This document shows positions 8,810 through 16,797 of a stretch of 64,000 bases of DNA, piece after piece. This DNA is from Herbiconiux moechotypicola. GTDB taxonomy: Bacteria > Actinomycetota > Actinomycetes > Actinomycetales > Microbacteriaceae. The stretch covers positions 1-64,000 of the forward strand of contig NZ_JANLCN010000010.1 in assembly GCF_024979255.1 (NCBI RefSeq), in the 5' to 3' direction. The translations under genes and the position numbers were made by a program. The notes below the pieces were generated by a model. It did not search any database. It was not told the origin of the DNA and saw only the letters and a program-made list of their open reading frames with translations. Every line of letters starts with the position of its first letter. Position 1 is the stretch's first letter.

Positions 8810-9920
8810 CCCCCGCGCCACCGCTCCCGGCGCCCCCACCCCCGCAGCCGGCGACACCACGGCCGGCACCACCGCGGCCCGCGTCTCGGCCACCCGCCGC
8901 TCCACCGGCGAGCGCGCGGCCGCGTTCGTCGTGAAATGGGGCTTCGTGGCGGTCACCGCCGCCCTCATCCTGTTCTTCCTCATCACCGAGCCGAACTTCC
9001 GCACCGTCGACAACGTCTTCGGCATGCTGAAGTACATCGCCCCCACCGCCATCGCGGGTCTCGGCGTGATGCTCGCGATGACCGTCGGAGGCATCGACCT
9101 GTCGGTCGGCGCCTCGGCCGGGTTCGCCGTGTCGATCGCGGCGTGGACCATGGTGATCGGCAACCAGGTGGGCGGCGTGGCCGTGTCGGTGGTGCTGGTG
9201 TGCGGCCTGCTCATCGGGGCGCTGAACGCGTTCCTCATCGTGGTGGCGCGCATCCCCGACCTTCTGGCCACGCTGACGACCATGTTCGTGATCGTGGGCC
9301 TCAAGCTCATCATCGTCGACGGCAAGTCGATCTCGTCGCAGATGACGCTCTCGAACGGCACCACCGCGCCGGGCAAGTTCACCGCCGACTTCCTCTGGCT
9401 CGACCGCGGCTCGATCGGCCCGGTGCCGGTGCCGGTCATCCTCTTCCTCGTCATCACCGTGGTGCTCTGGTTCCTGCTCGAGCGCACCCGCTGGGGCCGG
9501 GCCCTGTTCGCCGTGGGCGCCAACCCCGAGGCGGCTCGGCTGGCGGGCATCCGCGTGCAGTGGTACCGCACCCTGGCCTACATGGGCTGCGGCCTGCTCG
9601 CCTCGATCGCCGGCCTGCTCCTGGCCGCCCGCATCGGCCAGGGCGACGTGAGCGCCGGCAACTCGCTGCTGCTCGACGCGGTCGCCGTGGCGCTCGTCGG
9701 CGTCTCGGTGCTCGGCATCGGCCGGCCGAACGCCTGGGGCACCGCGCTCGGCGCCGTGCTCATCGCCGTGATGGTGACCGGGTTCACCATGCTGGGCCTG
9801 CCCTACTACGCGCAAGACTTCGGCAAGGGCGTGGTGCTGCTCGTCGCCCTCCTGTTCAGCTTCACCTTCTCGCGGCGACGCACGGTCGTCACCGCCGGAT
9901 CGACCACCTCGGCGTCGTGA
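8802..9920 (+). CDS. Sugar ABC transporter permease (RbsC-like)
   Basis: A 372-residue inner-membrane permease of the ribose/autoinducer-2 branch. After a 45-residue hydrophilic N-terminus there are about ten hydrophobic segments. The family motifs AGLGVMLAMTVGGIDLSVGA and the cytoplasmic loop NPEAARLAGIRVQWYR, which contacts the ATPase, are present. The start overlaps the ATPase gene by 8 bases. Only one permease gene is present, as expected for a homodimer. It continues directly into the kinase gene, which would phosphorylate the imported sugar. Confidence 0.9.
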   Translation: MPSPRATAPGAPTPAAGDTTAGTTAARVSATRRSTGERAAAFVVKWGFVAVTAALILFFLITEPNFRTVDNVFGMLKYIAPTAIAGLGVMLAMTVGGIDLSVGASAGFAVSIAAWTMVIGNQVGGVAVSVVLVCGLLIGALNAFLIVVARIPDLLATLTTMFVIVGLKLIIVDGKSISSQMTLSNGTTAPGKFTADFLWLDRGSIGPVPVPVILFLVITVVLWFLLERTRWGRALFAVGANPEAARLAGIRVQWYRTLAYMGCGLLASIAGLLLAARIGQGDVSAGNSLLLDAVAVALVGVSVLGIGRPNAWGTALGAVLIAVMVTGFTMLGLPYYAQDFGKGVVLLVALLFSFTFSRRRTVVTAGSTTSAS

Positions 9921-9922
9921 CC

Positions 9923-11134
9923 ATGAGCGACAGCCAGCTCTCCGCGGAGTCGATCGCGGCCTACCTCGTCACCCGTCCCGCGCTGGCCGGGCGCATCGAC
10001 GCCGCGCGCATCCGCTCGGTGCGTGAGGTGGGCGACGGCAACCTCAACCTCGTGTTCATCGTCACCGACGAGAGCGGTGCGTCGCTCGTGCTCAAGCAGT
10101 CGCTTCCGCACGTGCGCACCGACCCCTCGTGGCCTATGACCCGCGAGCGGTCAACCCGCGAGGCCACCGTCCTCGGCCGGCACGTGGTCGCCGACCCCGA
10201 GCACGTGCCCGCTTTCTTCGACTTCGACGCCTCGAACTACGTGCTCGCCATCGAAGACCTCTCCGACCACCGGGTGTGGCGGAGCGAGCTCAACGAGGGG
10301 CGCGTGCACGCGTACGCCGCCGAGGAGCTCGGCCGCTACGTCGCCCGTGCAGCGTTCGCCACCTCGCCGCTAGGGCTCGACCCGCTCGAGCACAAGGCAC
10401 TCGTCGCGAGGGCCGTCAACCCCGAGCTGGCGCAGATCACCGAAGACCTCGTGTTCACCGAGCCCTACATCGAGCACGAGCACAACCGTGTGCTGCCCGA
10501 GAACGAGGCGGATGTGGCGGCGCTGCGCAGCGACGCCCCGCTGGTGCGCGAGATGGGGCTGGCGAAGTGGCGGTTCATGACCACCGCGCAGTCGCTGATC
10601 CACGGCGATCTGCACACGGGGTCGGTGTTCGTGCGGGCGGCGGCTCCGGATGCTGCGGCCTCCGTGCGCGCATTCGACAGCGAGTTCGGGTTCGTGGGGC
10701 CGACGGGGTTCGACCTCGGTGCTGTCTGGGCGAACCTCGTCATCGCTGCCGCCCGGGCGCTCGCCCTGGGAGAGGCATCGCGCGCCGAAGAGATCACGGC
10801 GCTGCCGGGGCGGCTGTGGGAGGCGTTCGAGAGCGAGTACCGAGCGCTCTGGCCCACGCGCCTCGACCCGCGGGTGTGGGGCGACGAGGTGCTCGAACGG
10901 CTGCTCGCCGAGGTGCGCGACGACGCCGCGGTGTTCGCGGCCGCGAAGGCGATCCGGCGCATCGTCGGGTTCGCCAAGGCGTCGGACATCGAGTCGCTTC
11001 CGCCCGAGCTGAGGGTCGGGGCGGCGCGCGGCGTGCTGCGGGCGGGCCGCGTGCTCGCCCTCACCCGCCACGGCATCCCGAGCGTCGACGCCCTCTCGGC
11101 CGAGGCACTCGCCGCCCTGCGCTCCGCCCACTGA
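9923..11134 (+). CDS. Methylthioribose kinase family protein, copy 1 (transporter-linked)
   Basis: A 403-residue member of the aminoglycoside-phosphotransferase-like fold, closest in layout to MtnK. It has the glycine-rich VGDGNLNLVF, the ATP-binding lysine in LVLKQSLPHVR, the catalytic loop LIHGDLHTGSV, and the metal site FDSEFGFVGPTGFDLG. It should phosphorylate the 1-hydroxyl of methylthioribose or a related 5-deoxypentose. A GTG at 9917 would overlap the permease stop as GTGA, so the start could be two codons earlier. A second homologue lies in the mtnBCKA operon, so the two copies may differ in substrate or in source (imported versus internal). Confidence 0.83.
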   Translation: MSDSQLSAESIAAYLVTRPALAGRIDAARIRSVREVGDGNLNLVFIVTDESGASLVLKQSLPHVRTDPSWPMTRERSTREATVLGRHVVADPEHVPAFFDFDASNYVLAIEDLSDHRVWRSELNEGRVHAYAAEELGRYVARAAFATSPLGLDPLEHKALVARAVNPELAQITEDLVFTEPYIEHEHNRVLPENEADVAALRSDAPLVREMGLAKWRFMTTAQSLIHGDLHTGSVFVRAAAPDAAASVRAFDSEFGFVGPTGFDLGAVWANLVIAAARALALGEASRAEEITALPGRLWEAFESEYRALWPTRLDPRVWGDEVLERLLAEVRDDAAVFAAAKAIRRIVGFAKASDIESLPPELRVGAARGVLRAGRVLALTRHGIPSVDALSAEALAALRSAH

Positions 11135-11216
11135 ACGCGGCGCGTGTGGGCGATGGGCACGCGGCGAGGGGGCAGGATGGAGACGCGGCGCGCCAGCGAC
11201 GCAGCGGGAGGTTCTG

Positions 11217-12134
11217 ATGGTGCTGGGTGACGGCGACGTGGTCGTGTTCCTCGAAGCGGGTCGCGCGGCGGTCTCACGAGCCCGCGAGACGCAGGCACCG
11301 GCCCACGGCGAACCCGTCCCGCTGACCGAGGCGGCCGTGAACGTGGCCGATCTGGCGCTCACCCGCGGCGACGGGGTGTTCGAGTCGATCGCCGTGATCG
11401 ACGGACGCTTCATCGCCCTGGACGAGCATCTCGACCGCCTGGCCCACTCCGCCGCCCTGCTCGACCTCCCGGAGCCCGACACCGCGGCGTTCGAGGCGGC
11501 GGCCCGCGCCGGTGTCGCCGCGCATCCCGCAGCCCGTTCCTCCGCGCCGGACACGGAGCTGCTCGTGAAGCTGCTCTACAGCCGCGGCATCGAGGGTGCC
11601 GACACTCCCACGGGCTGGGTGCAGGTGCTCACCGGCCCCGACCACAGCCGCGCCCGCGAGCACGGCATCGCCGTCGTCACGCTCGACCGCGGCTACCGCC
11701 ACGACGTCGCCCGCACCTCGCCGTGGCTGCTGCAGGGCGCCAAGACCCTCTCGTACGCCGTGAACAAGGCGGCCCTGCGCGAGGCCGAGCGCCGCGACGC
11801 CGACGACGTCATCTTCGTCAGCAGCGACGGCATCGTGCTCGAGGGCCCCACGTCGAGCGTGATCGTGCGCCACGGCGAGCTGTTCCGCACCCCGCGCAGC
11901 GACCTCGGCATCCTCGCCGGCACCACGCAGGCGGCCGTGTTCCGCACCCTCGCCGGGCTCGGGTTCGAGACCGCGGACGCGGTGCTCACCGAGGCCGAGC
12001 TCGGCACAGCCGACGCCATCTGGCTGTGTTCGAGCGGCCGCCTCGTCGCACCCGTGCGCCGGCTCGACGGAGAAGCCGTGCCGGTCGACGCCGAGCTCAC
12101 CTCCACCCTGCTGCGGGGCGCCTTCGGGGTCTGA
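11217..12134 (+). CDS. Class IV PLP aminotransferase (aminodeoxychorismate lyase/branched-chain type)
   Basis: The protein has 305 residues with the fold-type IV pattern: DLALTRGDGVFESIAV near the start, the PLP lysine in GAKTLSYAVNKAA, and EGPTSSVIV for the phosphate-binding turn. The family includes 4-amino-4-deoxychorismate lyase, branched-chain and D-amino-acid aminotransferases, and these are hard to tell apart by eye. The position between two methionine-salvage gene groups makes the last step, transamination of 4-methylthio-2-oxobutanoate to methionine, a plausible alternative to folate synthesis. A GGGAGG lies 5 bases before the ATG. The 82-base gap after the kinase gene shows no clear terminator. 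Confidence 0.8.
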   Translation: MVLGDGDVVVFLEAGRAAVSRARETQAPAHGEPVPLTEAAVNVADLALTRGDGVFESIAVIDGRFIALDEHLDRLAHSAALLDLPEPDTAAFEAAARAGVAAHPAARSSAPDTELLVKLLYSRGIEGADTPTGWVQVLTGPDHSRAREHGIAVVTLDRGYRHDVARTSPWLLQGAKTLSYAVNKAALREAERRDADDVIFVSSDGIVLEGPTSSVIVRHGELFRTPRSDLGILAGTTQAAVFRTLAGLGFETADAVLTEAELGTADAIWLCSSGRLVAPVRRLDGEAVPVDAELTSTLLRGAFGV

Positions 12135-12156
12135 GACGGAACCGAAGGCCCGCCGA

Positions 12157-12912
12157 TCAGCGCGTCGCGAGCGCGATCTGCAGCAGCGCCTCGGTGAGCT
12201 CCAGGTGCCACCGCGCCTGCTTCAGGTCGGCCCCCCACGCGTAGATGCCGTGGCTCGCCACGATGAGCGCAGGCACCTCACGCCGCGACTCGGTGGCCGG
12301 CACGTACACCCGCTCGAAGTCGTCGCCGAGCACCCTCATGTCCTGGTGGTTCTGCACCACCGGGATGACCACCCGCTCACCGTGGGCGGAGTGCCCGATG
12401 CCCTTCAGCATCTCGAGGTCGTGCAGCACGACACCCTCCGGCCACGCGAACCCGGCCCGCACCGCGGCGAGCGCGTGCACGTGGATGACCGCGCCCGCGC
12501 CCGTCACGGCGGCGATCCGCGCGTGCAGCCCGGCCTCGGCCGATGGCCGGGTGGGCAGCCCGAGCCGCTCGGTCGGCCCCGCACCGGAAGCGCCCGACAC
12601 GCCGGAGCCCGACGTCGCCTCCCCGCCGAACTCGGCGTCGGGCACCCACGCCCCCTCGCCGTCGACCAGCACCACGGCGTCGGCGGTGAGCTCGCCCTTG
12701 TCGAACCCGGATGCGGTGACCGCGAGCCGGAGCGGGTCACGCCCCAGCGTGACCGACAGGTTCCCGGCCGTGCCGGGCATCCAGCCGAGCCCCGCGAATC
12801 GGGCGGACTCAGCGGCCAGAGCCGCCCCGGCGGCCGTGATGACCGCATCCGTCAGCTCTCCGCCCGCGAACACGTCCCCGTGGGCCGCGCGGGGGTCGTC
12901 GATGGCCCTCAC
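12157..12912 (-). CDS. mtnB: Methylthioribulose-1-phosphate dehydratase
   Basis: A 251-residue zinc enzyme of the class II aldolase/adducin fold. It dehydrates 5-methylthioribulose 1-phosphate to the diketone intermediate. Visible marks are WMPGTAGNLSVTLG, SAEAGLHARI with the usual glutamate, zinc ligands in VIHVHALAAV, and SHGIYAWG near the end. A Gly/Ser-rich stretch near residues 97-113 looks like an inserted surface loop. It starts with GTG overlapping the mtnC stop (GTGA). It is the last gene of mtnA-mtnK-mtnC-mtnB. A fuculose-type aldolase in deoxyribose disposal is the main alternative, but the adjacent mtnC argues for salvage. Confidence 0.88.
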   Translation of the reverse strand: MRAIDDPRAAHGDVFAGGELTDAVITAAGAALAAESARFAGLGWMPGTAGNLSVTLGRDPLRLAVTASGFDKGELTADAVVLVDGEGAWVPDAEFGGEATSGSGVSGASGAGPTERLGLPTRPSAEAGLHARIAAVTGAGAVIHVHALAAVRAGFAWPEGVVLHDLEMLKGIGHSAHGERVVIPVVQNHQDMRVLGDDFERVYVPATESRREVPALIVASHGIYAWGADLKQARWHLELTEALLQIALATR

Positions 12913-13652
12913 GGCGCCACCATCTCCACGTCGTCGAACGAGGCCACCACGGGCACGCCACCGAAGTCGGCCTCGAAGAACGGCTCGCCCGCACGCGAGA
13001 ACGCCACGACCTGCCAGCCCGCCTCGACGGCGGCCGCCACCTCGCCGGGGTTGTCGGTGAAGAACGCGAGCTCAGAGGCGGCGACGCCCAGCGCGCTCGC
13101 GATGGCGTCGTACGAGGCGCGCTCCTTCTTCGAACCCGCCTTGACCGTGTCGAAGTAGTCGGTGATGAGCCCCGTGAGGTCGCCGTCGGGCGAGTGCCTG
13201 AACCACGGCACCTGCGAAGCCACCGAGCCCGACGAGAACACCGCGAGCCCCACGCCCTGCTCGTGCCAGCGACGGAGCTTCGGGATGACGTCGTCGAAGA
13301 AGTGCGACGAGATCTCGTCGCGCGCGAAGCCCTCCGCCCAGATCTGGCCCTGGATGGTCTTGAGCGGCGTCGCCTTCACGTCGCGCTCCATCCACTCGTG
13401 AAGCACGGCGACGACCGCGTCGGTGGTGGCGTCGCCCGGCAGCGAGGCGTCGCGCAGCACCTGACGGCGCGCCTCGGCGATGGCGGGATCGTCGGCGTGC
13501 CCGTCGATCCACGCGGCGAGGCGCGGACGGGCGTAGTCGTAGAGGTCGCCCAGGATGAACCCGGCGGCACTGGTGGTGCCCTCGAGGTCGACCACGAGGT
13601 AGGTCGCGGTGACGACGAGCGGGTCGGGGGTGGGGGCGGGGTGGTCGGTCAC
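12909..13652 (-). CDS. mtnC: Enolase-phosphatase E1 (acireductone synthase)
   Basis: A 247-residue HAD-superfamily enzyme that enolises and dephosphorylates the MtnB product to acireductone. The hallmark motif I, VVDLEGTTS with D22 and E24, is intact. Motif II is FSSGSV, the motif III lysine lies in KAGSKKERASY, and motif IV is FFTDNPGEV. Length is that of bacterial E1 enzymes. The start is GTG overlapping the mtnK stop. This gene is diagnostic: it separates genuine methionine salvage from the 5-deoxyribose pathway, which has kinase, isomerase and aldolase but no E1. Confidence 0.93.
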   Translation of the reverse strand: MTDHPAPTPDPLVVTATYLVVDLEGTTSAAGFILGDLYDYARPRLAAWIDGHADDPAIAEARRQVLRDASLPGDATTDAVVAVLHEWMERDVKATPLKTIQGQIWAEGFARDEISSHFFDDVIPKLRRWHEQGVGLAVFSSGSVASQVPWFRHSPDGDLTGLITDYFDTVKAGSKKERASYDAIASALGVAASELAFFTDNPGEVAAAVEAGWQVVAFSRAGEPFFEADFGGVPVVASFDDVEMVAP

Positions 13653-15001
13653 GGGCGCTCCTCGGGGGCGGCGGATGGTGCGGTCGGGGTGGTGGGCGTG
13701 GCGCCGGATGCGCGGGGCGCGGTGTCGTCGCCGTCGGCAGCGGATGCGCGGGGCGCGGGCTCGGAAGCGGATACGCCGGCATCCCGCGCGAAGTCGTGCC
13801 GCACCGCGGCACCGGTGAGGATGTGCGCGCGCGCCACGTCGAACAGCCGCACCGAGGCGGCGGCTCGGGCCGGCTCGGGCAGGGTCTCGATGTCGGCGGC
13901 GTGCGAGAACCCGGCGGCGCGGCGCATCCCCTCCACACCGGCGAAGCGCCAGGCGTCGGCGACGATGCCGTCGAGTGTGCCCGGGTCGTTCCAGGCGCGG
14001 GCGAACGCGTCGAGCGAGGCCGCCACGGCCGAGTACCGCTCCGCCGCGAGCTCCGGCCGCCCGAGGGCGTCGGCGGCGAGCGCGGCGATCTCGAGGTTCG
14101 CCCAGAACAGCCCCAGGTCCATGCCGATCGGGCCGACGAAGCTGAACTCGGGGTCGAACACCTTCACGGCCTGCTCGCCGTCGCGCCGCCCCACCATCAC
14201 CGAACCGCTGTGCAGATCGCCGTGCAGCAGCGCCTCGGCGCGGCCCTCGAACGCCTCGCGCACGCCCGCGACCGCGGCGCGCACCTCGTCGTCGCGGTAC
14301 AGCTCGCGCACGCGCTCCTTGAGCGCGGGGTGCCAGCGGTTGTGCTCGTGCTCACGGTAGGGCTCGTCGAGCACCACGTCGACGGTGAGCGCGCACAGCT
14401 CCGGGTTCGCCGAGACGGCGACGAGCGCCGCGTGCGCCTCGTCACCCAGGGTCGTCCGCCGGGTCGCCGCGGCCAGCTCGCCCACGAAACGGCCCACCAC
14501 CTGCCCCAGCGCGACGTGGTCGACCCCGGCGGCCTCGTCCGCACCGGCCGCGGCATCCACACCCGCACTGACCGCAGCATCCGCATCCGCACCGGCCGCC
14601 AGCTCCGCCACCAGCACATCCCGCAGCACCGCCAGATCGGAGAGGTCCTCCATCGCCAGCACGTGCCGCTCCGCGTCGAAGTCGAGGATGCGCGGGATGC
14701 TCTCCGGCACCCGCTCCGCCAGCCGCTCGTAGGTGCGCGCCTCGCTCACGATGCGATCGGGATCGACCGGCCACTCCGGCCCCACCACCTGCACCCAGGG
14801 CGGCGCCTGCTTCACGGCGAGCGACCCGAGCGGCCCGCCGGCGAGGAACACGCGGTTCATGTTGCCCGCCGTCACCTCGCGCACCTCGACCTCGGAGGTG
14901 GCGGCGGCCACGAGCGGCAGCAGCCCGCGCAGCACGAGGTACTCCACCACGTCGGCGCGTCCCTCGAGCAACGGGTAGGGGCTCTGCGCCGTCACCGTCA
15001 T
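13649..15001 (-). CDS. mtnK: Methylthioribose kinase, copy 2 (mtn operon)
   Basis: A 450-residue kinase with GNMNRVFL, the lysine in LAVKQAPPWVQ, catalytic LLHGDLHSGSV and metal-binding FDPEFSFVGPIGMDLG, matching MtnK order and spacing. Residues about 135-160 are an Ala/Asp/Gly-rich run not present in copy 1, and the last 45 residues are a Pro/Ala/Thr-rich tail, which together explain the extra length. It overlaps mtnA and mtnC by 4 bases each, so all four genes form one translationally coupled operon. It should make 5-methylthioribose 1-phosphate for MtnA. Confidence 0.88.
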   Translation of the reverse strand: MTVTAQSPYPLLEGRADVVEYLVLRGLLPLVAAATSEVEVREVTAGNMNRVFLAGGPLGSLAVKQAPPWVQVVGPEWPVDPDRIVSEARTYERLAERVPESIPRILDFDAERHVLAMEDLSDLAVLRDVLVAELAAGADADAAVSAGVDAAAGADEAAGVDHVALGQVVGRFVGELAAATRRTTLGDEAHAALVAVSANPELCALTVDVVLDEPYREHEHNRWHPALKERVRELYRDDEVRAAVAGVREAFEGRAEALLHGDLHSGSVMVGRRDGEQAVKVFDPEFSFVGPIGMDLGLFWANLEIAALAADALGRPELAAERYSAVAASLDAFARAWNDPGTLDGIVADAWRFAGVEGMRRAAGFSHAADIETLPEPARAAASVRLFDVARAHILTGAAVRHDFARDAGVSASEPAPRASAADGDDTAPRASGATPTTPTAPSAAPEERP

Positions 15002-16047
15002 GCGCGTGCCTCCGCCTCGAAGTAGTCGCGCACGCGCTCGGGCTCGAAGGCGCCGCGGTCGGTGACGACGCGGGTGACGAAGCGCGGCGGCGTCACGTCG
15101 AACGCCGGGTACCAGGCCTCGGTGACGAGTCCGGATGCGGTGCGCCGGCCGAGCGTGGACAGCACCTCTGCAGGGTCGCGCTGCTCCACCACGATGTCGG
15201 CGGCGGTGGGCGCATTCACGTCAGGCGCCTGCACCAGGGCGTGGAAGGGGACCCCGAAGGCCGAAGCCGCCACGGCGAGGCCGAGCGTGCCCACCTTGTT
15301 CACCACGCTGCCGTCGAGCGAGACCCGGTCGGCAGCCGTGACGAGCGCGTCGATGCGCCCGAGCGTCGACCCCGGCGCGAGGGCGGCCGCCCCCATGCCG
15401 TCGGTGATGAGCGTGACCCGTTCGCCGAACTCCGCCAGGGTGTGTGCGGTGAGCCGGGCGCCCTGCAGGTACGGCCTGGTCTCGGTGGCGACCCACTCGA
15501 AGCGCTTGCCATCGGCCCGGGCGGCGCGCACGAGCTCGATGAGGTAGGTGTCCATCCAGCAGTGGGTGAGCAGGCGCGCGCCGTCGGGCAGCAGGTCGAC
15601 GGTCGCCTCGCCGAGCAGTCGGCTGCGCCGGCGGTACAGGTCGGCGCCCGAGCGGGCGGCGTCGACCGCGAGCTCGACGAGTTCGGGGGTGGAGGCGGCG
15701 GGCTCGATGGCGCGCAGCACCCGCTCGACCGCTTCGCGGGGATGGGCATTCGTGGGGCGGGCCGAGGCGAGAGCGGAGCCGGCCACGCGCATCCGCTCGG
15801 CCGCGTCGGCCACGGGGAGGCCGGCCACCTGGAGCGCCGTGATCTCGAGCCCGGCGTAGGCCGCGAACAGCGGGCCGGAGCTCTGCGTGACCATCGCGGT
15901 GATGGCCGCGGCCACCTCCTCGGCGTCGTGGGCCCGCACCCATTCGACCTTCTCGGGGAACACCCGTCGGTCGAGGACGAGCACGGTCTGCCCGTCGACC
16001 CGCACCGAGTCGTCGAGCACCGGCCTGGCTTCGGATGCTGTGGTCAT
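14998..16047 (-). CDS. mtnA: Methylthioribose-1-phosphate isomerase-like protein (divergent MtnA)
   Basis: A 349-residue protein of the eIF2B-alpha-like isomerase family, first gene of the mtn operon. The two catalytic positions known from MtnA are present: C163 in LLTHCWMDT and D240 in AADRVSLDG, followed by NKVGT. However, the usual RGAPAIG phosphate loop is replaced by QSSGPLFAAYAG near residues 55-66, and the normal THCNTG/A continuation is replaced by THCWMD. Context makes isomerisation to 5-methylthioribulose 1-phosphate the best call, but substrate recognition may differ. AGGAA lies 4 bases before the ATG. Confidence 0.8.
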   Translation of the reverse strand: MTTASEARPVLDDSVRVDGQTVLVLDRRVFPEKVEWVRAHDAEEVAAAITAMVTQSSGPLFAAYAGLEITALQVAGLPVADAAERMRVAGSALASARPTNAHPREAVERVLRAIEPAASTPELVELAVDAARSGADLYRRRSRLLGEATVDLLPDGARLLTHCWMDTYLIELVRAARADGKRFEWVATETRPYLQGARLTAHTLAEFGERVTLITDGMGAAALAPGSTLGRIDALVTAADRVSLDGSVVNKVGTLGLAVAASAFGVPFHALVQAPDVNAPTAADIVVEQRDPAEVLSTLGRRTASGLVTEAWYPAFDVTPPRFVTRVVTDRGAFEPERVRDYFEAEARA

Positions 16048-16072
16048 GTGGTTCCTGTCGTGTCCCCCCACG

Positions 16073-16078
16073 AGGATA
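16073..16078 (-). promoter_or_regulatory. Predicted -10 element of the mtnAKCB operon
   Basis: TATCCT on the minus strand, about 25 bases before the mtnA ATG. A transcript starting 6-7 bases later would carry a short leader with the AGGAA ribosome-binding site. It is back to back with the promoter of the DUF2510 gene. Confidence 0.4.
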
Positions 16079-16095
16079 CCGGGCCGGGGCGACCC

Positions 16096-16101
16096 TATGC
16101 T
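16096..16101 (+). promoter_or_regulatory. Predicted -10 element of a leaderless promoter
   Basis: TATGCT, then 6 bases, then the ATG at 16108. Confidence 0.5.
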
Positions 16102-16107
16102 GGTGCC

Positions 16108-16797
16108 ATGAGCGATGCGTCCGGCCCGGCCCAGGTTCCCGCGGGATGGTACCCCGACCCCTCGGGCCAGGCCGCCCGCCGCTGGTGGGACGGCACCCGC
16201 TGGACGGAGCACACCGACGCCCCCGCTGCGCCGGCCCCCGCCGCACCGGCAGCCCCCGCCTACCCGGCCTACGCCGCCCAGGCGCCGCTCTCCGTCGCAC
16301 CGGGCACGCCCGTCTACGGCCCCTTCATCTGGATCGTCACCCTCCTCCCCCTGGTGTCGTTCCTGCTCGCCCCGCTCTCGCTGATCGAGTTCGACCGCGT
16401 GCTCGCCGCCTCGTTCGCCGACCCCTACGGCACGCCCTTCGGCGGTTACGCCGGCTACACCCCGGCCGGGCTCCTCGCCCAGGGCATCGTGACGGTGCTC
16501 GGCTGGGCCATCTACGCGGCGGGAGTCGTGTTCGCCTTCCTCGACCACCGCTGGCTCACCCGTCTCGGCTACCCGCGCCCGTTCCACTGGGCCTGGGCGT
16601 TCCTCGGCTCGGTGTACCCGATCGGCCGCTCCGTCGTGGTGCGCCGCCGGGCCGGCCGAGGCATCGCTCCGATGTGGGTCACCATCGCCCTGCTCGCGGT
16701 CGGGGTCATCGCGACGATCGTGTTCACGGTCGTGATCGTGTCGATCGCGTTCCAGACGGTGACCGTCTACGGCGGTAGCTACTCCAGCTACAGCTGA
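16108..16797 (+). CDS. DUF2510 domain membrane protein
   Basis: A 229-residue protein. Residues 11-33 form a DUF2510 module (GWYPDPSGQAARRWWDGTRW), an aromatic-rich motif common in actinobacterial envelope proteins. A Pro/Ala-rich linker follows, then four hydrophobic segments with short polar connections, ending in a Ser/Tyr-rich tail. The function is unknown. It overlaps the HAD gene by 10 bases at the convergent 3' ends, so neither gene has room for a separate terminator. Confidence 0.75.
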   Translation: MSDASGPAQVPAGWYPDPSGQAARRWWDGTRWTEHTDAPAAPAPAAPAAPAYPAYAAQAPLSVAPGTPVYGPFIWIVTLLPLVSFLLAPLSLIEFDRVLAASFADPYGTPFGGYAGYTPAGLLAQGIVTVLGWAIYAAGVVFAFLDHRWLTRLGYPRPFHWAWAFLGSVYPIGRSVVVRRRAGRGIAPMWVTIALLAVGVIATIVFTVVIVSIAFQTVTVYGGSYSSYS

